A stretch of 64,000 nt of DNA from Wolinella sp052173415 (GTDB taxonomy: Bacteria > Campylobacterota > Campylobacteria > Campylobacterales > Helicobacteraceae), in contig JBQMYQ010000001.1 in assembly GCA_052173415.1 (NCBI GenBank), positions 18,851-82,850 on the forward strand, written 5' to 3'. The position numbers were made by a program, and so were the translations under genes. The notes below the pieces were generated by a model. It did no database searches. It was not told the origin of the DNA and saw nothing but the letters and a program-made list of their open reading frames with translations. Positions 26,078 through 34,843 of the stretch are shown here, piece after piece (position 1 is the stretch's first letter; each line of letters begins with the position of its first letter).

Positions 26078-27003
26078 GAAAATACATTTTCAGGCGAATT
26101 TTGCTGATTTTTCCGATGCTTTTTGTGGTGTCGGTCTTTATTTTCTCCCTATTGCGCCTGAGCGGAGCCGACGCGGTAACCAGCTTTTTAATAAGCTCAA
26201 ATCTCACGCCAAATGAGCACAATTTAGCTTACGCGCGGAGTATCTTGGGGCTTGATAAGCCCCTTATCCAGCAATATCTTGTATGGATAAAAGGCGCGCT
26301 GAGCCTGGATTTTGGTCATTCATTTATCAGCGGTCGCGAGATTAGTGCTGATGTGGCTTATTACTTTCCACAGACGCTAAAACTCGCGAGTTTTGCGCTA
26401 TTTCTCACGCTGATTGTCTCGATTCCGCTGGGAATCCTGAGTGCCGTCTTTAAAGATAGGCTCATAGATAATCTCATTCGTGCATTCGCTTTTGTGGGGG
26501 TAAGCACGCCGAATTTCTGGCTGGGATTCCTGCTTATTATGCTATTTTCAGTCAAATTTGACCTTTTACCGCCATTTGGCAATGAAGGATTTTCCAGCCT
26601 TTTGATGCCGTCTTTTGCGATTGCCTACATGTCCATCGCGATAAATACGCGACTAATCCGCGCAAACATGCTTGAAATTTATGGCTCTAGGCACGTTCTG
26701 TATGCCAAAATGCGCGGACTTGGTAGACTTCGCATAATTTTTGCGCATGTTTTTAAAAACGCTCTGATTCCCGTCATTACAGCGATTGGAATGCACGTCG
26801 GCGAGCTTATCGGCGGCGCACTTGTCGTAGAGAATGTCTTTGCCTATCCGGGGCTTGGTAGATGGGCAATCGAAGCGATCGCAAATAACGATTATCCCGT
26901 GATTCAAAGCTTTATTTTAATCATGGCGTTTGCGTTTATTGTGGGGAATCTAGTGATTGACCTGCTCTACGCACTCATCGATCCAAGAGTGAGATTTAAA
27001 TGA
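26074..27003 (+). CDS. nikB: Nickel ABC importer permease NikB
   Basis: A 309-residue inner-membrane permease of the DppB/NikB type with six predicted helices. It has the amino-terminal RRILLIFPMLFVV helix, GLDKPLIQQYLVW, and the EAA loop region (YAKMRGLGRLRIIFAHVFKNAL) that contacts the ATPase, ending in LIDPRVRFK. It pairs with NikC and overlaps nikA and nikC by four bases each. Confidence 0.9.
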   Translation: MRKYIFRRILLIFPMLFVVSVFIFSLLRLSGADAVTSFLISSNLTPNEHNLAYARSILGLDKPLIQQYLVWIKGALSLDFGHSFISGREISADVAYYFPQTLKLASFALFLTLIVSIPLGILSAVFKDRLIDNLIRAFAFVGVSTPNFWLGFLLIMLFSVKFDLLPPFGNEGFSSLLMPSFAIAYMSIAINTRLIRANMLEIYGSRHVLYAKMRGLGRLRIIFAHVFKNALIPVITAIGMHVGELIGGALVVENVFAYPGLGRWAIEAIANNDYPVIQSFILIMAFAFIVGNLVIDLLYALIDPRVRFK

Positions 27004-27812
27004 GAAAAGTGATCCTCCATTTTAGCTTTTTTGTAGCGGGGTTGATGATTTGTATCGCACTATTTGGGGCATTTTTCGTAGAAAATGTGAATGAAATTTC
27101 ACTCACGCAAAAATTTTTACCCCCCAGTATGGAGCATTTTTTTGGCACGGATCATTTGGGGCGCGATATATTTGCACGAATTATCTATGGGGCGAGAATC
27201 TCGCTACTGTGCGTATTTGCGACGCTATTTTTGATCCTATTCATCGGCATAAGTGTGGGCTCATTTGCAGGATTTATAGGCGGGCGAACGGATCAGATTT
27301 TAATGCGAATTTGCGATATGTTTTTTAGTGTGCCGACCATCGTTTTATCGCTATTTTTTGTCGGGATTTTAGGCACGGGACTTACAAACGTCATTATTGC
27401 AATCGCCGTTTCACACTGGGCTTGGTATGCCAGAATGACGCGCGCCATCGTCATCTCGCTAAAATCAAAAGAGTATATTTTGCTCAGTCAAGTAAGCGGT
27501 GCGGGGGCGATTAGAAATTACGCCAAAAATATCTTTCGTACCGTTTGGACGCAATGCCTCGTGCTTGGCTCATTAGACATCGGGCATATCATGCTGCACA
27601 TCTCCGGACTTAGCTTCTTAGGGCTTGGCGTAAAAGCTCCGACACCCGAGTGGGGAATCATGATAAGCGATGGCAAAGACTACCTTTTTACTGCGCCCGG
27701 GATTATTTTTTACCCCGGAATGATGATCTTTTTATGCGTGATGAGTTTCAATATTTTGGGTGATTATTTGCACGATAAATTTGATATAAAAGACGCCCAT
27801 GAACACCCTTGA
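27000..27812 (+). CDS. nikC: Nickel ABC importer permease NikC
   Basis: A 270-residue inner-membrane permease of the DppC/NikC type. It has the family FGTDHLGRDIFARIIYGAR segment near residue 50, an EAA-like loop around residues 160-180, and a GLSFLGLGVKAPTPEWG segment near the end. It is the partner of NikB. The fused ATPase gene starts 14 bases before its stop. Confidence 0.9.
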   Translation: MRKVILHFSFFVAGLMICIALFGAFFVENVNEISLTQKFLPPSMEHFFGTDHLGRDIFARIIYGARISLLCVFATLFLILFIGISVGSFAGFIGGRTDQILMRICDMFFSVPTIVLSLFFVGILGTGLTNVIIAIAVSHWAWYARMTRAIVISLKSKEYILLSQVSGAGAIRNYAKNIFRTVWTQCLVLGSLDIGHIMLHISGLSFLGLGVKAPTPEWGIMISDGKDYLFTAPGIIFYPGMMIFLCVMSFNILGDYLHDKFDIKDAHEHP

Positions 27813-29391
27813 GATTAGAAATTTAAACATATCCTACGGACAAAACAGACTGGCTAAAGAGGTGAATCTAAGCCTCAAAATGGATAAAATCACGGGGCTA
27901 ATCGGCAAAAGTGGAAGCGGTAAAAGCCTAACAAGCCTTGAAATTTTGGGCTTTTTACCCTCAAATTTACACGGAAGCTGCGAAATTTTGGTTAGCGAGA
28001 AGCCACTAGTAAGACGCGATGGCTTTTTTGCAAATATAATGCAAAATCCGCGCACCGCATTTAACCCGCTAAACTCCATAAAATCTCACGCCAAAGAGAC
28101 GATAAGGGCGCGAAATTTACGTGATAGACTTGAAAACTCGAGCGGGGAATCTAGCACAAATCTAAGCGAGCAAGATGAGATTAAATGGGCATTTGAGGGG
28201 GCTGGATTGAGCACTGACATGCTTGGACTCTACCCCTCTCAGATGAGTGGCGGAATGCTTCAGCGCGCGATGATTGCACTTACGCTTTTGGCGCGCCCGA
28301 AGTTCATCATTGCCGATGAGCCGACCACTGATCTTGATTTACTATCGCAAAAAAGAGTGTTAAAAATGCTAAGCGATTTGGCACTAAAAAGTGGCGTCGG
28401 AATGCTTATTATCACGCATGATTTTGGTGTTATCAAGCACATTTGCGATGAAGTTTTTGTAATGGAAGATGGCGTTATAATCGAATATGGAGAGGTTCGC
28501 AAAGTATTTGAAAACCCACAGAGCAAGGGCGCAAAAGCGATTATCGGTGCGTATAATTTTCTCAATAAAAGTAGCGAAGTCCAGACTGGGGAATCGCCCG
28601 AACTTAGCGAGCTTTGCAGCAAAAAATCCAATGAGATTCCCGCGCTAGAAATCAGCAATTTAAGTTTTTCATACAAAATTTTCTCTCTCTTGAAAAATTC
28701 ACAAAAGTCGATTCTGCGTGACTTAAATTTCACGCTTAAAAGTGGCAAGGCACTGGGGATTTTGGGTGTTTCCGGAAGCGGAAAAAGCACACTAGCACAA
28801 ATCTTAATGCAAATTTATGCACCAAATAGCGGGGAGGTCTCGCTTTTTGGACAAACATTAAACGTCAAAACTCTGAAGCAAAGACGCGAAATTTATCGCC
28901 AAATACAAATCGTATTTCAAGACCCGCTAAGCTCAGTAAATCCGAGAAATTCAGTGCTTGAGTGTATTGAAGAGCCACTTAACTACCTGTTTAAACTTGA
29001 CAAAAATGAGCGCACGAGGCGTATCCGCGAGGCGTTAGATCTTGTCGGACTAAGTGAGGATTTCTTTCCAAAACTCGCACTAAATTTAAGCGGCGGTCAG
29101 ATCCAGCGCGTCTTAATTGCTAGAGCCCTTGCGGTGCGCCCGAAAGTGCTGATTTTAGATGAGTCTCTTTCATCTCTTGATACGATTTTGCAGATGAATT
29201 TTATTAAGCTTTTAAGGAATCTAAAGTCACATCTGACACTCATTTTTATCACACATGACATTCGTTTGGCGCGGATTTTGTGTGATGAGATCATCTTAAT
29301 AGACGATACTAGAATCGTCGAGACGATTCTACCACATGCCAAAATGCAAAGCCAAATTGGGCAAAACTTTGAAAATGCCGTTTTAAAATAG
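27799..29391 (+). CDS. nikDE: Fused two-domain nickel ABC importer ATPase (NikD-NikE)
   Basis: A 530-residue protein with two complete ABC ATPase domains, where E. coli has separate NikD and NikE. The first domain has Walker A GKSGSGKS, signature MSGGMLQR and Walker B IIADEPTTDLD. The second has Walker A GVSGSGKS, signature LSGGQIQR and Walker B LILDESLSSLD. It powers NikBC. Codon use and motif content (many AAATTT, few GATTCCC) differ from flanking genes across the whole operon. Confidence 0.9.
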   Translation: MNTLEIRNLNISYGQNRLAKEVNLSLKMDKITGLIGKSGSGKSLTSLEILGFLPSNLHGSCEILVSEKPLVRRDGFFANIMQNPRTAFNPLNSIKSHAKETIRARNLRDRLENSSGESSTNLSEQDEIKWAFEGAGLSTDMLGLYPSQMSGGMLQRAMIALTLLARPKFIIADEPTTDLDLLSQKRVLKMLSDLALKSGVGMLIITHDFGVIKHICDEVFVMEDGVIIEYGEVRKVFENPQSKGAKAIIGAYNFLNKSSEVQTGESPELSELCSKKSNEIPALEISNLSFSYKIFSLLKNSQKSILRDLNFTLKSGKALGILGVSGSGKSTLAQILMQIYAPNSGEVSLFGQTLNVKTLKQRREIYRQIQIVFQDPLSSVNPRNSVLECIEEPLNYLFKLDKNERTRRIREALDLVGLSEDFFPKLALNLSGGQIQRVLIARALAVRPKVLILDESLSSLDTILQMNFIKLLRNLKSHLTLIFITHDIRLARILCDEIILIDDTRIVETILPHAKMQSQIGQNFENAVLK

Positions 29392-29441
29392 AAAGTATTT
29401 CAAAGTTAAGTTGTAAATTTACAGCAAACATCAAAAAGCCT

Positions 29442-29467
29442 CGATTCCCACGCTCATACGGGAATCG
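29442..29467 (-). terminator. Rho-independent terminator of rpoD
   Basis: CGATTCCC and GGGAATCG form a perfect 8-bp stem with a ten-base loop. On the minus strand it is followed by AGGCTTTTTG, giving a U-run after the rpoD stop. The arms are the abundant heptamer in inverted orientation. Confidence 0.7.
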
Positions 29468-29484
29468 TAGCCACCAAACCCGCC

Positions 29485-31353
29485 TCAATCCTCAATATAG
29501 TTTTTTAGCTTCCGCCCGACTTTTGGATGTTTAAGTTTCTTAATCGCGCTACTCTCAATCTGTCGCACTCGCTCGCGTGTTACATTTAGCTCCTTGCCAA
29601 TCTCTTCTAGTGTGCGATCAGATTCATCTTCGAGCAGACCAAAGCGCATGCGAATCACTGCCTTTTCTCGCTCATTGAGCTGATCTAGCACTTCATCAAG
29701 TTGCTTCTTTAAGTCCTCTTTAAGGATATAATCCATGGGACCAATGGAGTTTTTATCCTCGACAAAATCGCCAAATTTCCCGTCTTCATCACTGCCAATC
29801 GGCGCCTCAAGGCTGATGGGCTCTTTTGTAATTTTAATGACATTTTTGACCTTATCCACGGGTAGCCCTACCGCCTCAGCAATTACCTCTACATCGGGCT
29901 CTTTACCCTCTTCTTGAAGGTGTTTGCGAATGACCTTGTTGATACGATTAATTGTCTCAATCATGTGGATAGGAATACGTATCGTGCGTGCCTGATCGGC
30001 AATCGCACGCGAAATTGCCTGACGAATCCACCACGTCGCATAGGTTGAGAATTTATAGCCTTTTTTATATTCGAACTTATCCACAGCTTTCATAAGCCCG
30101 ATATTGCCCTCTTGGATCAGATCAAGAAAAGGCAAGCCACGGTTGGTGTAGCGTTTGGCAATGGAGACGACGAGGCGCAAATTAGACTTTGACATCTTCT
30201 CCTTCGCCTTATCAGCAATATCTTTCCCGCGCTTAATCTGCTCCAAAATCTCCTTAAGCTTCTCAGGCTCAAGATCAAAGCCCTCCTCACTAGCTTGCTT
30301 CGTCTGAAACAGCTTTTTAATCTCCATATAGGTCGATACCATGGTCGCTTCAGGCACAGCCACGGCAATATCACTTTTGCTCATCTCTGTAATATTGTCT
30401 AAAATTTTTTGGTGATTCTCAACAAGCGCGTCATTAAATAGCGACAATTTGTATTCCAAACGCTTCAGCTCCCTATCAAAGCCCTCATCATCGCGCAAAG
30501 TATTCTCCATCGCCTTGACTAGCTCATTGATGAGCTTGCTTGTGGGTCCGAGATCCAGCAGACGATCTTTAAGAATCTGCTTCTTGTAGGCTAAGGTCAA
30601 GAGATAAACTAGCTCAGCATACTCTCCCCCCTCGCTCCCACTTGCTCCTTTTTCAAACATCTTGAGCCAGTCTTTCTTTGCTTTTTCAAGTGCTTTAAAG
30701 CTTACAAGCACCTTCTCTACACGCTTTTGATCCCCTTTGCTAACAGGTTTTGACTGCCCCTCTTCGCTCTCCTCGTTTTCTTCACTCTCTTCCTCGCTCT
30801 CCTCCTCCTCTTCTTCTGCACTATCTTCTTCTTCAAAGCTCTTAAAAAGCTCTTTCACACGGCGTTCGCGATTGATGAGCGCCTCTTTATAATCAAGGAT
30901 AAAATCAATAAGATAAGGGACGGAGCAGATCGCATCTAAGATAATATTCTCGCCTAGCTCAATATTTTTGGATAGCTCAATCTCCTCATCTTTAGTGAGC
31001 AGAGAAATCTGCCCCATCTCACGCAGATACATACGCACAGGGGAATCGCTCCTGCTCCACTCCAAAAGCTCGCGCTCCTTCATGAAGTCAAATTCATCTT
31101 CAAGCTCTTTGTCTAACAGGCGTTTTTTCTCATCTTTAATCTTGCGTTGTTCCTCAAGATTAAGGAGTTTCGCCACTTCAGAAGCGCTTAGGAGAAGCTT
31201 ATTGTGTTTCAAAGATAACTCATGCACCTTCTTAGCCTGCGCCACTGTGGGGGGTTTTGGGAAAACCTGAGCCACTTTTTCATAAGAGATATATTTGTTT
31301 TCAGACTTTTTAAAGAGAGCCTCAAGCTCTTGGGTAAGATTCTTAGCAGACAC
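29485..31353 (-). CDS. rpoD: RNA polymerase primary sigma factor (sigma-70)
   Basis: The housekeeping sigma factor, 622 residues. It has region 1.2 (SPVRMYLREMG), a long non-conserved insertion with an acidic Glu/Ser-rich run around residues 175-205, region 2 (NLRLVVSIAKRY, FLDLIQEGNIGL, YKFSTYATWWIRQAI), region 3 and region 4 (RTLEEIGKELNVTRERVRQIE). The start is GTG 31353, with AGGAG eight bases upstream. It is transcribed from a clear TATAAT about 50 bases upstream and ends at a hairpin. Confidence 0.97.
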   Translation of the reverse strand: MSAKNLTQELEALFKKSENKYISYEKVAQVFPKPPTVAQAKKVHELSLKHNKLLLSASEVAKLLNLEEQRKIKDEKKRLLDKELEDEFDFMKERELLEWSRSDSPVRMYLREMGQISLLTKDEEIELSKNIELGENIILDAICSVPYLIDFILDYKEALINRERRVKELFKSFEEEDSAEEEEEESEEESEENEESEEGQSKPVSKGDQKRVEKVLVSFKALEKAKKDWLKMFEKGASGSEGGEYAELVYLLTLAYKKQILKDRLLDLGPTSKLINELVKAMENTLRDDEGFDRELKRLEYKLSLFNDALVENHQKILDNITEMSKSDIAVAVPEATMVSTYMEIKKLFQTKQASEEGFDLEPEKLKEILEQIKRGKDIADKAKEKMSKSNLRLVVSIAKRYTNRGLPFLDLIQEGNIGLMKAVDKFEYKKGYKFSTYATWWIRQAISRAIADQARTIRIPIHMIETINRINKVIRKHLQEEGKEPDVEVIAEAVGLPVDKVKNVIKITKEPISLEAPIGSDEDGKFGDFVEDKNSIGPMDYILKEDLKKQLDEVLDQLNEREKAVIRMRFGLLEDESDRTLEEIGKELNVTRERVRQIESSAIKKLKHPKVGRKLKNYIED

Positions 31354-31405
31354 GATCGACTCCTAACGTGAAACTTTGTAGGCAAGGGGGTGTAAAAAGG
31401 GACAC

Positions 31406-31411
31406 ATTATA
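31406..31411 (-). promoter_or_regulatory. -10 element of rpoD
   Basis: GCTATAATG on the minus strand, about 53 bases upstream of the GTG start, with T-rich DNA upstream as in Campylobacterota sigma-70 promoters. Confidence 0.6.
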
Positions 31412-31449
31412 GCTTTAGCTTTATTAAAAGTTAATTATCCGACGTAAGC

Positions 31450-32247
31450 TCATACAAACGCCCACTGTGTGCGAATTTCATCAAGCGTGTCGCGATGGAT
31501 TTCACTTAAAAGTAGTCCCTCTTTATCCTCTAAAGAATCCTCAATCTCACCATTAGGACGAACCAAAAAACTATCTCCATAAAACTTCCAAACCTCGCCC
31601 TGCGCGTCCTGATACTCTCCCACACGATTCGCGCGCAAAAGATAGCAGCTATTCAAAAATGCGCGACTTTTTAGGACTTCACGCCAGCGATTCTTCGAAT
31701 CAAAGGTCGATACGCTGGGAATCAAAGCCATGTCAATGGGGATTTTTTTGAATTTCACCCAAAATTCATCAAAATGCGCCTCATACCCAAAAAGTGGCGC
31801 AATTTTAAAACCATCAATCTCAAGAAATGGCGGCATGATCGGATTCTTGGGGCTAGGATTCCCATAAAATTGCGCCTCATTCCAGTGCTCAAAAGGCATT
31901 AATCGCTGCTGCTGATAAAAAAGCAATTCGCCTTTTTGTGCGACTAATAGGCTTTTATAGGGGAGATTCCTGCCTCCTTTAAACGTAACAATAGGAGCAA
32001 AAAGCGTCGTGGAATGCGCCTTTGAGAGCTCTCTAATACGGTCAATGCGTTTTTGCACATCATCTAAAAGCCCCTTTTTCTCGCGCGTCTCAATCTCTTT
32101 AAAAAAGGGATTGAGCAGATATTCGCCCAGGAGCAAAATTTTGACCTTCTTAGAGGAGCAGATCCGCCAGTAATACTCAAGCTTGGAATCGCCGATCTCT
32201 AGCGATTCTAACTGCAATGCAGCGATTTTTAGCGCACTTTTTTTCAC
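31450..32247 (-). CDS. Nitrilase-superfamily protein lacking catalytic Lys and Cys
   Basis: A 265-residue protein with the nitrilase (carbon-nitrogen hydrolase) fold. The catalytic Glu position is present (LLLGEYLL), but the Lys position reads Gln (FYQQQRLMPF, where Y-x-K is usual) and the nucleophile Cys position reads Gly (APLFGYEAHF, where ICYE is usual). Family position is otherwise clear, including the DMALIPSVST and SRAFLNSCYLLRANRVG segments. It overlaps xseB by four bases in an operon with guaB, metY and metX. Unless another residue substitutes, it should not hydrolyse amides or nitriles, so a binding or scaffolding role is likelier. Confidence 0.75.
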   Translation of the reverse strand: MKKSALKIAALQLESLEIGDSKLEYYWRICSSKKVKILLLGEYLLNPFFKEIETREKKGLLDDVQKRIDRIRELSKAHSTTLFAPIVTFKGGRNLPYKSLLVAQKGELLFYQQQRLMPFEHWNEAQFYGNPSPKNPIMPPFLEIDGFKIAPLFGYEAHFDEFWVKFKKIPIDMALIPSVSTFDSKNRWREVLKSRAFLNSCYLLRANRVGEYQDAQGEVWKFYGDSFLVRPNGEIEDSLEDKEGLLLSEIHRDTLDEIRTQWAFV

Positions 32248-32456
32248 GATTCCTCCTTGGGCACATCAGCGACATTTAAGCGCACCTCTTCATAGGAGAG
32301 CTTCGCCTCTTGGAGCATTTTTTGCGCCTCTTTGATGTGCTCCATGCCTTCTTTGTAGAGCTTTAGACTCTCCTCTAAGCTCACCTCTGGCGCAGAAAGT
32401 CGCTCCAAAAACCCTTTAACACGCTCAACATGCCCTTCAAAACTCTCTTTTTTCAT
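32244..32456 (-). CDS. xseB: Exodeoxyribonuclease VII small subunit
   Basis: A 70-residue protein with the XseB helical hairpin: ESFEGHVERVKGFLERL, then LEESLKLYKEGMEHIKEAQKML, matching the family core. It partners the large subunit XseA (not in this window) in a single-strand exonuclease for repair. It lies nine bases downstream of metX and overlaps the nitrilase-like gene by four bases. Confidence 0.88.
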   Translation of the reverse strand: MKKESFEGHVERVKGFLERLSAPEVSLEESLKLYKEGMEHIKEAQKMLQEAKLSYEEVRLNVADVPKEES

Positions 32457-32465
32457 CTTCTCTCC

Positions 32466-33569
32466 CTAGCGCAAAATCTCTCTAATATAGTCCTCATACC
32501 GCTCCACCTCGACCAAAAAGCTATCATGGCCATAATCACTCTGCACCTCGTAAAAATCGCACAGATTCCCGCTTCCTATCGCGTCCATCACCTCTTTGAC
32601 CTCTTTTAGCTCGTGGCTAAAAAACATGGTATCCCCGCTAAATGCGATGAGATGTAGCCTGCTTTTGACGCGCCTGAGAGTCTCTTTGAGGGAATCAAAG
32701 CCAAAAGAGAGGTCAAAAATACTAATCGCCTTGATAATGTAAAGGTAGCTGAGCGGGTCAAAATATTTAGGGAAATTATAGCCATTATACTCTAGATAAC
32801 GCTCCACTTCAAAGCGTCCAAAAAGCTCGTAAAGTCCGTCATTTTGGACGTAATTACGCCCAAATTTCCGCTCCAACGCACTAGGTGATAAGTAGTGCAT
32901 AAAGCCAAGCATTCGCGCTACAGAGAGCCCCACACAGCCACTTTCTTGAATGCTCTTTGGGTCATATTCGCCCTTACAAAACGCAGGGTCATTCCTAATC
33001 GCCTCGCTCATAATTTTATTAAACGCAATAACTGAAGGGCGCGTCGCATGCGTCGTCGCTAGGGGGATTACGTGCTCGGCGAAATTCGGATAATCCACCG
33101 CAAAAACAAGAGCCTGCATGCCGCCCATGCTCCCGCCGATGATGGCTTTTACGCGGTCGATTCCCAGCGTGCCAAAGAGGATTTTCTGCGCACGCACCAT
33201 ATCGCGCACGCTCACTACGGGGAATCGGAAGCGATAGGGCTTATGGCTGGGATACATCGGAGACATCGGGCCCGTGGAACCAAAGCAACTCCCAATAACA
33301 TTCACACAAATGACAAAGTAGCGATCCGTATCCACGCCCTTGCCCGCACCGATGAGGCTATCCCACCAGCCGGGCTTCTTGTCCCCCTCATAAAAGCCCG
33401 CCGCGTGGTGCGAGCCCGACAGAGCGTGCGTGATGACAATCACATTGCTTCTATCTTCATTAAGCTCGCCGTAAGTTTCATAAACAAGCTCATAAGGCTC
33501 GATAATCCGCCCGCTCTCTAGATAGAGGGGGTTAGTGAAACGGTGCGTTTTGGTCGTGATTTTATCCAT
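32466..33569 (-). CDS. metX: Homoserine O-acetyltransferase
   Basis: An alpha/beta-hydrolase-fold acyltransferase of 367 residues that acetylates homoserine in methionine synthesis. It has HALSGSHHAAG, the GPGKGVDTD-like GAGKGVDTDRYFVICVN segment, the nucleophile Ser in GGSMGGMQAL, and the catalytic His in DYGHDSFLVE. The amino end overlaps the metY stop by eight bases. MetY next to it uses the O-acetylhomoserine product. Confidence 0.94.
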   Translation of the reverse strand: MDKITTKTHRFTNPLYLESGRIIEPYELVYETYGELNEDRSNVIVITHALSGSHHAAGFYEGDKKPGWWDSLIGAGKGVDTDRYFVICVNVIGSCFGSTGPMSPMYPSHKPYRFRFPVVSVRDMVRAQKILFGTLGIDRVKAIIGGSMGGMQALVFAVDYPNFAEHVIPLATTHATRPSVIAFNKIMSEAIRNDPAFCKGEYDPKSIQESGCVGLSVARMLGFMHYLSPSALERKFGRNYVQNDGLYELFGRFEVERYLEYNGYNFPKYFDPLSYLYIIKAISIFDLSFGFDSLKETLRRVKSRLHLIAFSGDTMFFSHELKEVKEVMDAIGSGNLCDFYEVQSDYGHDSFLVEVERYEDYIREILR

Positions 33570-34830
33570 CGATTGCTTGCGCTAGATCTTCGATGAGATC
33601 ACGGGAATCTTCCAGCCCGATACTTAAGCGGATTAGCCCGGGCGTGACGCCCGCCTTTTTAAGCCCTTCTTCTGAGACTTGACGATGGGTCGTGCTCGCA
33701 GAATGCGTAATGATGGACTTCGTATCGCCGATGTTCGTCGCGAGGGTAAAAATCCGCACCCGATCTGCGATCTGTCTAGCCAGCTCAAATTCCCCCACCT
33801 CAAAGCTCAAAAGTCCGCTAAAAAGCCCCTCTGTGAAGTATTTCTTCGCGTTTGTATGATTCTTATCTTCGCTTAATCCCGGATAATAAACCGCACGCAC
33901 TTTTGGGTGTTTTAAAAGCCACTGCGCCACCTCAAGGGCATTATAAGAGTGCTCCTTCATACGCACATTGAGCGTCTCGATTCCCTGAATGAAGAGCCAA
34001 GAATCAAAAGGCGAGAGCGTCGCGCCAATATCACGCAACAGCGCAAGTCGCGCGCGCAAGACAAAAGGAGGCAAAGGCGCATCGACATAAACCAGCCCAT
34101 GATAGCTGGAATCGGGCGTATTAAAGTGCGAATAACGCGCGTTGGAGCGAAGCTTCTCCCTAAGACCCGCTCGCTCAATAATGACGCCACCGATGGATAA
34201 TCCCTGCCCGCCAATATATTTGGACGCAGAATGCACCACCACATCGGCTCCATAGGCAATAGGACGGCAAATTACGGGCGTAGCGACGGTATTATCGACA
34301 ATGGAGACGATTCCGTATTCATCGGCGATTCCCGTGAGAGTGTCAATCTCGGGCACATCAATGCTCGGATTGGTGAGGCTTTCAAAAAACAGCGCGCGAG
34401 TCTTCTCATCAACAAGCGCACGCGCGTCTTGCGGGCGATTCCCATCAAAAAACCGCACCTCAATCCCAAAACGCGAGAGCGTGTGGATGAATTGATTGAG
34501 CGTGCCACCATAAAGTTGCGTCGTGGCGATGATGTTCTCCCCACTTTGCGCAAGATTAGCGATCGCATAAAAAATCGCGCTCATTCCGCTCGCACACGCC
34601 AACGCCCCTGCACCCTCCTCAAGAGCTGCAATCCTCTGCTCAAACACGCTCGTAGTGGGGTTCATGATACGCGTGTAGATGTTTCCAAGCTCCGTGAGAT
34701 TGAAGAGATTCGCCCCGTGCTCGGTGTTATCAAACTTATAAGCCGTCGTCTGATAAATGGGCACGGCGATGCTCTTTTCACCTTGCGCCTTGTCATAGCC
34801 CGCTTGGATTGCTAGGGTCTTTGGGTGCAT
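33562..34830 (-). CDS. metY: O-acetylhomoserine sulfhydrylase
   Basis: A PLP enzyme of the Cys/Met metabolism family, 422 residues, making homocysteine from O-acetylhomoserine and sulfide. It has TLAIQAGYDKAQG at the start, YTRIMNPTTSVFE, the LVKEL-like cofactor region, the Schiff-base lysine in VHSASKYIGGQG, and the carboxyl TTHRQVSEE segment. ATG 34830 is chosen over an upstream in-frame start at 34929 because the 33 extra residues would lie inside guaB and AAGG lies seven bases before 34830. Confidence 0.93.
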   Translation of the reverse strand: MHPKTLAIQAGYDKAQGEKSIAVPIYQTTAYKFDNTEHGANLFNLTELGNIYTRIMNPTTSVFEQRIAALEEGAGALACASGMSAIFYAIANLAQSGENIIATTQLYGGTLNQFIHTLSRFGIEVRFFDGNRPQDARALVDEKTRALFFESLTNPSIDVPEIDTLTGIADEYGIVSIVDNTVATPVICRPIAYGADVVVHSASKYIGGQGLSIGGVIIERAGLREKLRSNARYSHFNTPDSSYHGLVYVDAPLPPFVLRARLALLRDIGATLSPFDSWLFIQGIETLNVRMKEHSYNALEVAQWLLKHPKVRAVYYPGLSEDKNHTNAKKYFTEGLFSGLLSFEVGEFELARQIADRVRIFTLATNIGDTKSIITHSASTTHRQVSEEGLKKAGVTPGLIRLSIGLEDSRDLIEDLAQAIDG

Positions 34831-34843
34831 GATTTTGCCTTTT

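Noticed and set aside
34231..34815. 194-codon plus-strand frame over metY
   Set aside because: Shadow frame opposite a confident PLP enzyme, with no domain.
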